The notes under the pieces are model-generated. The model searched no databases. It worked only from the letters and a program-made list of their open reading frames with translations, and had not been told where the DNA came from. This document shows, one piece after another, positions 50,127 through 59,757 of a stretch of DNA of 64,000 nt. The first letter of the stretch is position 1; each line of letters opens with the position of its first letter. The translations under genes and the position numbers were made by a program. This DNA is from Bacteroidota bacterium (lineage in GTDB: Bacteria; Bacteroidota; Bacteroidia; UBA4408), in NCBI GenBank assembly GCA_016721765.1, contig JADKHO010000001.1, forward strand, positions 856,001-920,000, read 5' to 3'.

Positions 50127-50828
50127 CTAGGAATTTATTTCATGCAGTACATCTGCTGATTTAATTTTACCGAATCCTGAAATATGCAGTTCATAAAAAA
50201 GTATTAGCTGTTGGGTTAATTCATTTCGAATTTCCCTGTTGGGAATATTTTCAAACGAATCGCTGAGGCAATAATCAAGTAAGCGGCTTTTGTTTTCATC
50301 GAGCGAATAATTCGTTTTTTGACTTGAAAAATTGCCTTCTTGTAAATTAAAATAACACTTACTGTTACTGAATCTTCCATCGGGATAAAAACCCAAAAAA
50401 CGGGTAAGTTTCAGCATAAATCCAAGGTGAAAATTTGCAATTGATGTTTCGCTGTATTCCAATACTAATAAAGCATGATGTATAAACGAAAAGAGGTCTG
50501 GGTTGGTTTCTTCTTCCTTTATTGATTTATAAAGGACTTCATTTAAAAAGAGCAATACGGCGCTCTTTTGAATTTGCGCATGAACACTTTGAAGGGGTTC
50601 GCTAATTCTAATCTCTTTGGGGCGAATTAATTTGGATGTTTCGCTGTGATTGGCCACTACTTCGAGCAAGCTAAGCGGCATAAACAAAGCCGCTTTCGAT
50701 TTTTTGCCGTGTATGCCACCAACGATATATGATTTTAATCCAAAAGCTTCGGTGTATAGCTTTACAATCAGACTATTTTCGGAGTACTTGGTTGTTTTTA
50801 AAACAATTGCCCTTGTGCTGCTGAGCAT
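50127..50828 (-). CDS. recO: DNA repair protein RecO
   Basis: 233 aa. The N-terminal OB-fold reads RAIVLKTTKYSENSLIVKLYTEAFGLKSYIVGGIHGKKSK, and the rest is the helical domain with LFLNEVLYKSI and HLGFMLKLTRFLGFYPDG. RecO works with RecR in loading RecA onto SSB-coated gaps. The zinc-site cysteines of some RecO proteins are lacking apart from one (Cys183-like), as is common in Bacteroidota. It follows porZ by 12 bases in the same direction, a pairing I recall in Bacteroidota. The 3' end faces the lysyl-oxidase-like gene, with a weak AT-rich hairpin (50116-50139) in between. Confidence 0.9.
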   Translation of the reverse strand: MLSSTRAIVLKTTKYSENSLIVKLYTEAFGLKSYIVGGIHGKKSKAALFMPLSLLEVVANHSETSKLIRPKEIRISEPLQSVHAQIQKSAVLLFLNEVLYKSIKEEETNPDLFSFIHHALLVLEYSETSIANFHLGFMLKLTRFLGFYPDGRFSNSKCYFNLQEGNFSSQKTNYSLDENKSRLLDYCLSDSFENIPNREIRNELTQQLILFYELHISGFGKIKSADVLHEINS

Positions 50829-50840
50829 TGGTGCTTGTTC

Positions 50841-53189
50841 TTAATTAACAATCAAAATTTTGGTAGAACAGGATTTTGAACCTTCTGTATCGGTGCTAAA
50901 AACCAAATAAACACCCGATGCAGCCTTCTCACCTTTTAAATTATTTCCATCCCAAATGGCTTGACCACCTAGTGCCTTTGTTTGATAAATTAAGGAACCA
51001 CTGACATCGGTAATTTTTACACTGGCATCTTTTGTTAAGCCATTAATGGCTATAACTCCGCCATAGGTTCCTTTCACAGGATTTGGATAGGCAAATATAT
51101 CGCAGGTTTCGAGTCCTTCGGTAGCGGTGCTTTTATAAGATATAATTCCTAAATCAGTGCCAATAAACACTTCTCCGTCGTCGGGATTTATGGCAAGCGA
51201 AATAATGTTGTTTGAAAAAAGAGGTGAGTTTTCAATGGTAAAATGCGCCAGTTGTTGTGTTCCGTCGCTGCTCATAAAATACACGCCACTGTTCATTGTA
51301 CCCACCCATTTTCGATTGGCGCCGTCCACAACAATAGTCGTTACGACTTCCGTTTCCAAGAGGTATTGAATATTACCGTCCTGTTCAATTTTTATTTGCT
51401 GCGCATCAAAATTTTCGTTCGAAAAAACAGCATCCGGAGAGTAAAATACACTAATACCCTTATCGGTTCCAACCCAAACCTCTCCGTTTTTATCTTCGGC
51501 AATTGAGAACACTTCAGAACCCACCATACCGCCTTTTCCCGGCTCAAACTTTAGTTTTTTCACCCTGTCGTCTGGGGTATAATCTATTGTTCCATTATCG
51601 TCATAAACCAAAATTCCCGGATCGTTTGTTGCGCGGGGCAGCAGAATCCATTTTTTGTTAGACTGGGTAACAAGCAGTGCACTCGCATCACGTGCAGTAA
51701 TTTCAGAATTAATAGTAGTGTTAAATGCTTTCCATGTACCATCCTTTTTTAATACATTTAATAAAGAATTTGTAAAAGCATTCACCATCCAAAGATTTCC
51801 CTCACTGTCAAAGTCCAATCCACTCACCCAAACTCCGGGGTTTTCAACTCTATATTTCAAGGTGCTGTTTGTGTTGTTATAAATCTTAACGAGTTGGTCT
51901 GATTTGGAACTATACTCCACAAGGCCCTTTCCCCAGGCACTTGCAAAAATTCGATTGGTACTTAAAGGGCTTTCCTGCACATATAAAAAGTCTTTTGCAA
52001 AATCGGTGGTGGAATCTGTTGGTGCAAATGCGGATGCCTTGCTTGTCCAATTATTGTCCATAAACGCCGATAGTCCATCTGTATGGTTAAGTCCTGACCA
52101 AGCATCATCAATCCCTCCGGAAGCTACCCATAGGCGGTTCTCAGAAAAATGCATCGAGAAAACATTGTTGCTGTATGGACCACTTGGTGAACGATATACA
52201 AAATGGAATTTTACATCATTTTCAACCAAACCACTGCGTATATCTGCAATCCAAATAATATTGTCTTTATCGACAATTACATCATTTGGCCCTGCAAAAA
52301 ACGGGAAGCGATTGGGGTACCCAAAAGCACCACCCAAAAAATTAACTTGGTTTTTTTGCTCATCGCGTACACTCGTGCCATAAAAATACATCATGTACAG
52401 GTTGTTCCCAAAAACCCGTAATCCCAATCGGTCTGCCACTTCATTGTCGTAAGCATACCAAGCGGTGCTATCCACATCGCGCTGATATATTTTTCCGGGA
52501 TTGCTTGGTTTATTAATTATGAATTTGTGGTTATAAACAACCAGTGAATTATACGATTTAATAGGAAGTCCATTATCCTTTTTCCAATTGTTGGGATTAC
52601 TTAAATTGGGGTTCGATTTAGGTGCAAAGTACAAGCCTTGGTCGGTAGCCGCATAAAATGTATCGCGGTATAAAAGCAAATCGTTCACATTTTGATTAAT
52701 TGCCGCAAGGTAATAGGTGTCTTTAATTTCTCTTTTATTTAAATCCAAAACCACAATTCCAAATCCGCAACTTAAGTAGGTAAAGTCCGCGCCAACCAGT
52801 ATATTGTTTATGTTTTTGTTTCCGGAAATAGTGCTTCGTTTTATATCTGAAACATTAATCACTTTCCCATTTTCAATCAAATCAATGTTAGCATTCGAAT
52901 AAGCAATAATTAATATGTTGCGTTTTGGGTCAAATCCAATTCGATTAATACGTACGTCCGATAATCCATTAACCTTTGACACCCTATTGCTGCTGCCGTC
53001 TTCCTTATCGAAATAAAATAAATTTCCATCTGCAACACAGTAAATTTTATTTCCGGCTTCTACCACATTTGTAGCTTTATTATACGACAGGTGATCGCGC
53101 CATTCACCAATTGCTACTTGTGCTTTAGCGGTCAGCATAAGGCAATTACAAGACAGGAGAAGCAGCACTTTAGTAAGCATTTCTTTCAT
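50841..53189 (-). CDS. porZ: T9SS component PorZ (LPS-delivery type)
   Basis: 782 aa from the ATG at 53189 (MKEMLTKVLLLLSCNCLMLTAKA, a signal peptide). The promoter at 53195-53202 lies just before this ATG, so the earlier ATG at 53222 is excluded. The start of the mature protein (IGEWRDHLSYNKATNVVEAGNKIYC) and the following two or more beta-propellers with FSIAEDKNGEVWVGTDKGISVF are those of PorZ, which attaches anionic LPS to T9SS cargo at the surface. The protein carries its own T9SS-type C-terminal domain (FAYPNPVKG). It fits the many T9SS cargo genes in this window. Confidence 0.85.
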   Translation of the reverse strand: MKEMLTKVLLLLSCNCLMLTAKAQVAIGEWRDHLSYNKATNVVEAGNKIYCVADGNLFYFDKEDGSSNRVSKVNGLSDVRINRIGFDPKRNILIIAYSNANIDLIENGKVINVSDIKRSTISGNKNINNILVGADFTYLSCGFGIVVLDLNKREIKDTYYLAAINQNVNDLLLYRDTFYAATDQGLYFAPKSNPNLSNPNNWKKDNGLPIKSYNSLVVYNHKFIINKPSNPGKIYQRDVDSTAWYAYDNEVADRLGLRVFGNNLYMMYFYGTSVRDEQKNQVNFLGGAFGYPNRFPFFAGPNDVIVDKDNIIWIADIRSGLVENDVKFHFVYRSPSGPYSNNVFSMHFSENRLWVASGGIDDAWSGLNHTDGLSAFMDNNWTSKASAFAPTDSTTDFAKDFLYVQESPLSTNRIFASAWGKGLVEYSSKSDQLVKIYNNTNSTLKYRVENPGVWVSGLDFDSEGNLWMVNAFTNSLLNVLKKDGTWKAFNTTINSEITARDASALLVTQSNKKWILLPRATNDPGILVYDDNGTIDYTPDDRVKKLKFEPGKGGMVGSEVFSIAEDKNGEVWVGTDKGISVFYSPDAVFSNENFDAQQIKIEQDGNIQYLLETEVVTTIVVDGANRKWVGTMNSGVYFMSSDGTQQLAHFTIENSPLFSNNIISLAINPDDGEVFIGTDLGIISYKSTATEGLETCDIFAYPNPVKGTYGGVIAINGLTKDASVKITDVSGSLIYQTKALGGQAIWDGNNLKGEKAASGVYLVFSTDTEGSKSCSTKILIVN

Positions 53190-53194
53190 CGAAG

Positions 53195-53202
53195 CAAATT
53201 TA
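53195..53202 (-). promoter_or_regulatory. -7 box of the porZ promoter
   Basis: TAAATTTG on the minus strand matches TAnnTTTG and is five bases from the porZ ATG at 53189, so the message should have almost no leader. No good -33 element is seen. Confidence 0.45.
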
Positions 53203-53423
53203 TCCGTTTTTTTATACTTCACCTAACTTAGATTTAGGACTTTTATTGTTTATACTTGACTTGCAATTATCATCAAAGAAATGACATGCACCAAACAATC
53301 AAACATAAATTGTTCTCTCGGGTTTTTTTCTGTCCTTTGTTTTGTTAACCTTTTTTTAACATTGAAGCAATACATGGGTAGTAATAAGGCGTGAATTTTA
53401 TGCAAAATTAAAAGGAGTTAGTA

Positions 53424-54104
53424 ATGACAGAAAACCAAAAAATTCTCTTAGTAGATGACGAGTCAGACATACTCGAGTTTCTGAGCTATAATCTCCGAAA
53501 GGAAGGATATACTGTGCTTACCTGTGACAATGGAAAACAGGCCATAGAAATTGCCCTAAAAGAGCGCCCTCAACTAATCTTACTTGATGTAATGATGCCC
53601 GGCATGGATGGCATCGAAACTTGTAATCAAATGCGTGAAAGCCCTGAACTGAAAACTGCGGTAATTGCGTTTTTAACTGCCCGAAACGAAGATTATTCTC
53701 AAATAGCCGGTTTTGAAGTGGGTGCCGACGATTATATCAGCAAACCTATAAAACCTCGCGTGCTGGTTAGCCGAATTAAAGCATTGTTGCGAAGACAAAG
53801 AGAGGCCGAGCCGCCAAAAGAAACTGTAAATGTAGGAGGAATAAAGATCGACAGGGAGCAATATTGTATTGAAAAGGACGGTGAAAAAATTTATCTCCCC
53901 AAAAAAGAGTTTGAATTGCTTTCCTTACTGTCTTCAAAACCGGGAAAAGTATTTACCCGCGAACATATACTTTCGCAAGTGTGGGGAGAAGACGTAGTGG
54001 TAGGCGATCGCACCATTGATGTGCACATCCGAAAGCTTCGTGAAAAACTAGGGGATACTTACATAAAAACAGTAAAAGGTGTGGGATACAAATTTGATTT
54101 TTAA
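53424..54104 (+). CDS. OmpR/PhoB-family response regulator
   Basis: 226 aa. The receiver domain (1-120) has the acidic pair DDE, the phosphorylation site in LLDVMMPGMDG and Lys in YISKPI. The C-terminal winged helix (about 130-226) has ELLSLLSSKPGKVFTREHIL, DRTIDVHIRKLREKLGD and GVGYKFDF. It is followed by the kinase gene after 9 bases. A Shine-Dalgarno-like AAGGAG lies before ATG, rare here. Targets are unknown. Confidence 0.9.
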   Translation: MTENQKILLVDDESDILEFLSYNLRKEGYTVLTCDNGKQAIEIALKERPQLILLDVMMPGMDGIETCNQMRESPELKTAVIAFLTARNEDYSQIAGFEVGADDYISKPIKPRVLVSRIKALLRRQREAEPPKETVNVGGIKIDREQYCIEKDGEKIYLPKKEFELLSLLSSKPGKVFTREHILSQVWGEDVVVGDRTIDVHIRKLREKLGDTYIKTVKGVGYKFDF

Positions 54105-54113
54105 ATTTGTATC

Positions 54114-55148
54114 ATGCGCATTGGTCTTTCCTTAAAATTTTCGCTGTTCACGGCACTTATCTGCACGCTGCTGTTTTTTTTATTGTCGCTGTTTTTTCAT
54201 TCTAACAACATCAGCAACTTGGCAGTTATGCTGGCACTGAGCTTTTTCTTGCTTTTTGGCGGCATTTGGTTTTACTTTCAAATCTATATCAACAAAAAAC
54301 TAAAAGATATTTTTTTTACCATTCACCATTTTAATGTGCATGAAAAAGAAGATGCGCCAATGGAAATAAAAGTGAGTGATGATTTTCTTGAAAAAACAAA
54401 GCACGAAGTTGAGGTGTGGGCGCAAGAGCGAAGAGATGAAACGGAGCGATTAAAAAAGCTCGAGGTGTACCGTAAAGAATACCTGGGCAATGTATCACAT
54501 GAATTAAAAACACCCATTTTTAATATTCAAGGATATGTGCTTACCTTACTTGACGGTGGATTGGAAGACCCTAACATTAACCGGAATTACCTGCAACGTG
54601 CTGAAAAAAGTGTTGAACGAATGATTTCGATTGTGGAAGATTTGGAAGCAATTACACAACTCGAAAGCGGCGAGCTGCAATTGGAATTGGAAAAGTTTGA
54701 TATTAATGTGTTGATAAAAGAAGTGTATGAAGCGCAGGAAATGCGCGCCAGCGCCCGAGGCATTAAGCTCAATGCAATGTTTATTGATACCCGGCAAAGC
54801 ATTGTATATGCCGACAAATTCCGAATCCGCCAGGTGCTCACTAACTTAATTGTAAATTCCATAAAATACGGGAAAGACGATGGTGAAACCACCGTTAAGT
54901 GTAACGACATTGGCGACAGCTATTTAATTGAAGTAGCCGATAATGGAATTGGTATACCTCGACAAGATAGCGAACGTGTATTTGAGCGCTTTTACAGGGT
55001 AGATAAGGGGCGCAGCAGAAGTCAAGGCGGTACCGGATTGGGTTTAGCGATTGTAAAGCACATTATTGAAGCGCATGGGCAAAACATACAAGTGATTAGC
55101 ACGGAAGGCGCGGGTTCTGTTTTTTCCTTTACCTTAAAGAAAGGTTAA
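54114..55148 (+). CDS. PhoR-like sensor histidine kinase
   Basis: 344 aa with two transmembrane helices (about 8-28 and 35-58) and a short periplasmic loop, so it has no extracellular sensor domain. The dimerisation helix has NVSHELKTPIF (phospho-His), then the N box (NLIVNSIKYG), G1 (DNGIGIP), F box (FERFYRV) and G2 (GGTGLGLAIVKH). It phosphorylates the response regulator encoded before it. Its lack of a PAS/HAMP domain is typical of PhoR-like kinases of this phylum. A strong terminator follows. Confidence 0.9.
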   Translation: MRIGLSLKFSLFTALICTLLFFLLSLFFHSNNISNLAVMLALSFFLLFGGIWFYFQIYINKKLKDIFFTIHHFNVHEKEDAPMEIKVSDDFLEKTKHEVEVWAQERRDETERLKKLEVYRKEYLGNVSHELKTPIFNIQGYVLTLLDGGLEDPNINRNYLQRAEKSVERMISIVEDLEAITQLESGELQLELEKFDINVLIKEVYEAQEMRASARGIKLNAMFIDTRQSIVYADKFRIRQVLTNLIVNSIKYGKDDGETTVKCNDIGDSYLIEVADNGIGIPRQDSERVFERFYRVDKGRSRSQGGTGLGLAIVKHIIEAHGQNIQVISTEGAGSVFSFTLKKG

Positions 55149-55151
55149 CGC

Positions 55152-55195
55152 AAAAAAAAGCGAGCCGTCAAAATTAATTGACGGCTCGCTTTTTT
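55152..55195. terminator. Strong bidirectional intrinsic terminator
   Basis: Arms at 55152-55170 and 55177-55195 (core GCGAGCCGTCAA/TTGACGGCTCGC flanked by A7/T7) pair perfectly around a six-base loop, between the kinase gene and the convergent esterase gene. Confidence 0.9.
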
Positions 55196-55207
55196 TACTT
55201 TTTAAAA

Positions 55208-56722
55208 TTACTGTAGTACGATTTTTTGAATCGATTGGTGGTTTTTATCAGACATTGTTTTCACCAAGTATATACCTGTCTCTAATCCTTTTCTTTCCAA
55301 AGAATACTGAGTTGCATTTACATTTCTAATTTCTTTCACCAAATTTCCAATTGCATCGTAAACATATACAGTAGCAATTGTTTCATTGCTGGTAATTTTC
55401 ACGTCTGCAACTGCTGGGTTTGGATACACAGAAACTGAGTTTTTGCTGCTTTCAATTGCCTTAATTCCAATTGGAGCTCCCGGCAAGTTCAATACTTTTG
55501 CCATTCTAGGTGCTAAGTAACCTTGCATCGTATCGATATAAGCCAATGCTTTTGCTTTACTCATATTTGGATTGGTTTGCAATGATCCCATATATGCTTG
55601 CGTTCCATTAGCTGCAGGTAATCCACTTGCAATTGCATAGTTTACAGTTGCAGTAGAATCATACCATTCCCATGGACCTGATTGTGGGCCGGGAAGGTAA
55701 AAAGGCATTAATCCACCAACACCTCCATTTACGGCATTCGCTGCTGTAGTATAAGGATCAGTATAGGTAACTTGGTTTATTGCATCGTTGTTGGTTAACA
55801 TATTTGCGCGTCTTACAACATCACGACTACCGCTAACATTCACCACAAAATAATTCAACACAGGAACGATTACGGCACCATAAGTAAAAGGCGCAAATGG
55901 ATCGCTTGGCACATGAAACGCAACCATTGGTACATCTCCGGCTTCTAACCAAGATGAATCGCCTATTGCACCGCCCGCATTAAAAATCATGCTGATTTTA
56001 TCAGAATATCCAACGTGATTTTGTGATGGAGAGTTTAAGAAAGTGGAATCGGTACCGCTAAAATTTCCGGCAAGTGCTTGTGCAACATAAGGCTGGAAGG
56101 TAGTACTGTTAATAAACTTTTGAAGATTCAATTCCGAAACCTTATCCAAACTTGCATAAGCAAATGCAACATATCCTCCTGAACCCTGACCACCTACAAT
56201 AACTTTGCTTGTATCTACTTTGTAAGTATTTCCACCAACAGAGAAGTTTTCACGTAAGAAACGAACCGATGTTTTAGCATCTTGAATGGCTCTGTAAACA
56301 GCATTCAAAAGTGTTCCGGTACGTACATCTTGATCGCTGCTTTGAGGATTCCAACCCAAACGGTAAGAGACCGCACATGCAACATATCCGCGTTTTGCAA
56401 AACGAGTACACATTTCAACAACAGTACTGTCTGTGCGAGAACCTGTTGGAGAACCATTAATTAATTTTGGAAGAAAGCTTCCTGTATGCAAATAAATAAT
56501 TACCGGACGTTTTGTGGCAGTATCTCCGGTTGGCTCATACACATCCATAAATAAATCCTGAGCTGCAGGTGAACCGGTTAAAACAGAAATATTTCGTCCG
56601 TATTTTACGTTATTAGTTCTTGTAACATTGGTAAAAACTTCATTCAAATAACGTTGTGCATAAGTGTTTTGCACCGCTGCTATCGAAATAAATGCAAGTG
56701 TAATTAGTATAACTTTTTTCAT
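55208..56722 (-). CDS. Secreted alpha/beta-hydrolase (esterase-like) with T9SS sorting domain
   Basis: 504 aa with a signal peptide (MKKVILITLAFISIAAVQNTYA). Residues about 60-330 are an alpha/beta-hydrolase: PVIIYLHTGSF (oxyanion-side strand), then a GGQGSGG nucleophile elbow (Ser in GQGSGG; V-I-V-G-G before it), and VPMVAFHVPSDPFAPF where the acid or His may lie. The C-terminus (VYPNPAVAD) is a T9SS sorting domain. So it is a surface-anchored or released esterase/lipase. Its promoter-like -7 box lies at 56757-56764. Confidence 0.85.
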   Translation of the reverse strand: MKKVILITLAFISIAAVQNTYAQRYLNEVFTNVTRTNNVKYGRNISVLTGSPAAQDLFMDVYEPTGDTATKRPVIIYLHTGSFLPKLINGSPTGSRTDSTVVEMCTRFAKRGYVACAVSYRLGWNPQSSDQDVRTGTLLNAVYRAIQDAKTSVRFLRENFSVGGNTYKVDTSKVIVGGQGSGGYVAFAYASLDKVSELNLQKFINSTTFQPYVAQALAGNFSGTDSTFLNSPSQNHVGYSDKISMIFNAGGAIGDSSWLEAGDVPMVAFHVPSDPFAPFTYGAVIVPVLNYFVVNVSGSRDVVRRANMLTNNDAINQVTYTDPYTTAANAVNGGVGGLMPFYLPGPQSGPWEWYDSTATVNYAIASGLPAANGTQAYMGSLQTNPNMSKAKALAYIDTMQGYLAPRMAKVLNLPGAPIGIKAIESSKNSVSVYPNPAVADVKITSNETIATVYVYDAIGNLVKEIRNVNATQYSLERKGLETGIYLVKTMSDKNHQSIQKIVLQ

Positions 56723-56756
56723 AGGCTATTTTTTTAATTTATTGTTTATGTAGAAG

Positions 56757-56764
56757 CAAATATA
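56757..56764 (-). promoter_or_regulatory. -7 box upstream of the esterase gene
   Basis: TATATTTG on the minus strand matches TAnnTTTG, about 34 bases before the start codon. The -33 element is not obvious. Confidence 0.45.
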
Positions 56765-56826
56765 TCCTTTTTATATCAGTTTAGAAGTGCGTTTATCGAT
56801 TTTTATGAAATAGACGCATGTAATTC

Positions 56827-59619
56827 TTACAAGTTTCCAAGGTCAAAGAGTATCGAAAAATAGATCATACGTCCCACTCTAGGGCCACCATATACTTGAA
56901 ATTTCTTATTGTTCAGTACATTAGAAGCGCCTAATTTAAATGTAGAATAAATTTTAGGAACAGTATAATTTAACTGAGCATCCAGCAAATCGTAGGTTGG
57001 GACATCTCCGGTAAATTGAGGAGAGCCCTCGTATAGAAATCCTTGAATCCATTTATAATTGATACTGTAACCCCAGTTTCTAAGATGCAAGCCAAATAAA
57101 TTCATGTCGATATCTCTCCCACTAAATGTGAGATTGTACTTATGTTCTGGCGTATTAAATGCCGGTATTATGGGATCGATAGAATCCTTTTGGTTCAAAA
57201 CATTCCAAGAATAATTTCCACCGATGGAATAATACCTTTTGAAAAAATAAGTAAGGCCAATGGAAAAACCTTGCGTGGTAACCTGTTCCTCACTATTGGC
57301 TGCCACACGATACACCTGCGTGCTCGTAACAATGCTTGTAGATTGGTCGTAATTAACATCGGCACCTAGTTTATAACCAATAAAATACTTGTAAAAACTA
57401 TAGTAATAACTAGCATCTGCAAACAGATTGTTAAACACTATAGCGCGTGCGCCAAACTCAATTGTTTTCACTTGTTCCGGGCGTATCGGTTGGATATTAA
57501 TATAGCTTAAGGTATCCGAGTTTCTGGTATCTAAAAAATTAAAAAGCGAGGGAATGGTAACAAGCGAATCAACCCCGTTGATGTTTCCAAGCAAAATAGC
57601 ACGCCCAACATTGTAATATAAATACTGATCGGTGAGCGTTGGGTTTCGTATTGCCGATGAAAAGTTGGCGCGAAGCGTATAGTTTTTAGTAAAAGAATAA
57701 ACTACTGATGCAGCGGGTGAAAAAACATAGTTGAAATTCTGATTTTTATCCAAGCGTGTCGTTAGGTTAATTTTAAGCTTTTCAGACAATAACTTTTTCT
57801 CTATACCAGCATAAAATCCAAACTCTTGATTGGTAATTTTGATTCCTGCAGTATCACTAAATATGGTACCTTTAGAATAGGGGCGATACATACGGTAGTT
57901 CCCTCCTACTGTAATATCTAGAATGCTTGGTGTAAATTTATATTCCCCTTGCACATGATACAAAGCTGATTTGTCGTAAAAGCGCGATCCGCCTTTTGTA
58001 TAGCTGGATCGAGAGGTTATTTCTTTAAGCGCATTATTATATTCTTCGGTACCCGGCACTAATCTCGCCAAATAACCAAAAACCGGATTTCCAATACCAT
58101 CGGCATAATCTCTGGCATTTTGATGATAGAGCAATAAGGAATCGGGATACTTTGCTAAAACAGCTTCTATGTTATCTACATAGTCGGGCGGAACAGGAAA
58201 TGTGAAGGGTGGATATTCGGGGAGGTTCTTTACACGAGGAACCATTTTTGTATTGTAAAAATTACGATAATCCACCGACCATTTATCGTCGGGTTTTACT
58301 GAATCCTGAAGTAAGAGCGCTGTAAACACAGCATCATAGGATTTTCCGGCATTTTCATTAGTAGCATAAGCCCTTATGAAAAATTTGTTTTCTTTTCGAA
58401 GTTCAATTCTGTTTTGAAAAAAAAGAATGTCTTTTAAACTATATCGATTATCGCCTTGATACACCGTGGTACCATTTCCAAAACTGCTTGCATAAATCAC
58501 CTCAACTTCCGGTTTCACTTTATAGTGTAGCGCCAAGGATGCTTTCAAATTCTTGGTATTATAGTCCACAATATCCTTCTCCAAATAGCCTGTGCGGTTA
58601 TATCGATTTAAGCCCGGCGAGGTAAATGTTTTGGCAACATTGCCTCTATCGGCTTCATCTCCGTACCTGTTCACAGCATCATATCCCCCAGGGTTATCGG
58701 CACTGGTAAGTGATTGTGGAGTGGCATCCATGTTGTTTGCCTCCCAATCGTTGGCACGCATGTAGAAAAAGCAGGTTTTAAGGGCAAACTTATCTTCGCC
58801 CTTTTTATTTTTAAATGCTTTGGCAAAGCGAATAGATCCTTCAAATAAATCCCGTTCACCCGTTTTAAGAGAAACACTCAAACCCTGATGAATAAATGGG
58901 CTTTTGGTGTTCATTGAAATTACTCCATTAAAGGCATTCGGTCCATAAAAGGCAGAGCTTGCTCCTACTACTAAATCCACTTTTTGCACATCCAATTCAC
59001 AGGCTCCCAAAAAATTTCCGAGCGAAAAATTTAAGCCGGGTGCTTGATTATCCACCCCGTCAATAATTTGAAGCGAACGAACAGGAGAAGTGCTATTAAA
59101 GCCACGTGTATTAATTACTTTAAACCCAATACTTGCAGAGGTTAAATCAACACCTTTCAACTGACCCAATCCTTCATAAAAATTAGCCGCCGATGTTTGT
59201 TTAATGGCAATAATATCCATCGATTCAACCGTAAGAGGAGATTCCTTTTGCTTTTCGCTGATGCGGATATCACTCACTTCGAAACTCTTGAGTTGCACCT
59301 CATTCACACCCAATTTTATTGTTACAGATTTTGATAAATCAGTTACAATGAGTTCTTGTGGAGTGTAACCAACATAAGAAGCAACTAGGGTAATGGGAGG
59401 AGTAGCGCTTGTGTTGAATTGAAAGTTACCATCAAAGTCGCTAATTGCACCAATTGAAGTTCCTTTAATAACCACACTAACCCCTACCAACAACTCGCCA
59501 CTTTTGGTATCTTTAACAGTACCCTTAATTGCTTGGGCAAAAGCAGCTCTCCCGCAAAATAAGAGCACAAGAGCACATAAAATTTTTAATGAGCAGAAAT
59601 GGGGTTTTTTCTCCGGCAT
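56827..59619 (-). CDS. SusC-like TonB-dependent receptor
   Basis: 930 aa, the size of SusC/RagA-type receptors. A signal sequence is followed by a carboxypeptidase-regulatory-like domain (about 30-115, KGTVKDTKSGELLVGVSVVIKGT), the plug (VNTRGFNSTSPVRSLQIIDGVDN, ASSAFYGPNAFNGVI) and a long beta-barrel ending in PRVGRMIYFSILFDLGNL. No SusD gene is next to it, so it differs from polysaccharide loci; the ligand is unknown. It lies between the esterase gene (same strand) and secA, and has its own terminator-separated unit. Confidence 0.85.
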   Translation of the reverse strand: MPEKKPHFCSLKILCALVLLFCGRAAFAQAIKGTVKDTKSGELLVGVSVVIKGTSIGAISDFDGNFQFNTSATPPITLVASYVGYTPQELIVTDLSKSVTIKLGVNEVQLKSFEVSDIRISEKQKESPLTVESMDIIAIKQTSAANFYEGLGQLKGVDLTSASIGFKVINTRGFNSTSPVRSLQIIDGVDNQAPGLNFSLGNFLGACELDVQKVDLVVGASSAFYGPNAFNGVISMNTKSPFIHQGLSVSLKTGERDLFEGSIRFAKAFKNKKGEDKFALKTCFFYMRANDWEANNMDATPQSLTSADNPGGYDAVNRYGDEADRGNVAKTFTSPGLNRYNRTGYLEKDIVDYNTKNLKASLALHYKVKPEVEVIYASSFGNGTTVYQGDNRYSLKDILFFQNRIELRKENKFFIRAYATNENAGKSYDAVFTALLLQDSVKPDDKWSVDYRNFYNTKMVPRVKNLPEYPPFTFPVPPDYVDNIEAVLAKYPDSLLLYHQNARDYADGIGNPVFGYLARLVPGTEEYNNALKEITSRSSYTKGGSRFYDKSALYHVQGEYKFTPSILDITVGGNYRMYRPYSKGTIFSDTAGIKITNQEFGFYAGIEKKLLSEKLKINLTTRLDKNQNFNYVFSPAASVVYSFTKNYTLRANFSSAIRNPTLTDQYLYYNVGRAILLGNINGVDSLVTIPSLFNFLDTRNSDTLSYINIQPIRPEQVKTIEFGARAIVFNNLFADASYYYSFYKYFIGYKLGADVNYDQSTSIVTSTQVYRVAANSEEQVTTQGFSIGLTYFFKRYYSIGGNYSWNVLNQKDSIDPIIPAFNTPEHKYNLTFSGRDIDMNLFGLHLRNWGYSINYKWIQGFLYEGSPQFTGDVPTYDLLDAQLNYTVPKIYSTFKLGASNVLNNKKFQVYGGPRVGRMIYFSILFDLGNL

Positions 59620-59710
59620 GATACTAAAAATTCAGATTGCTTATACGTATGTCAAGCAAATGAAATCAATTCCTTTTAGGGAAGCAAATTTTTGAGAAAA
59701 ATATTTTTTA

Positions 59711-59750
59711 AGAAAAAAAGACCAGACTGCTTTCTATTGCAATCTGGTCT
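59711..59750 (-). terminator. Intrinsic terminator of secA
   Basis: On the minus strand AGACCAGATTGC and GCAGTCTGGTCT pair with one G-U, followed by a run of seven T. It lies 8 bases after the secA stop. Confidence 0.75.
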
Positions 59751-59757
59751 AATGCTT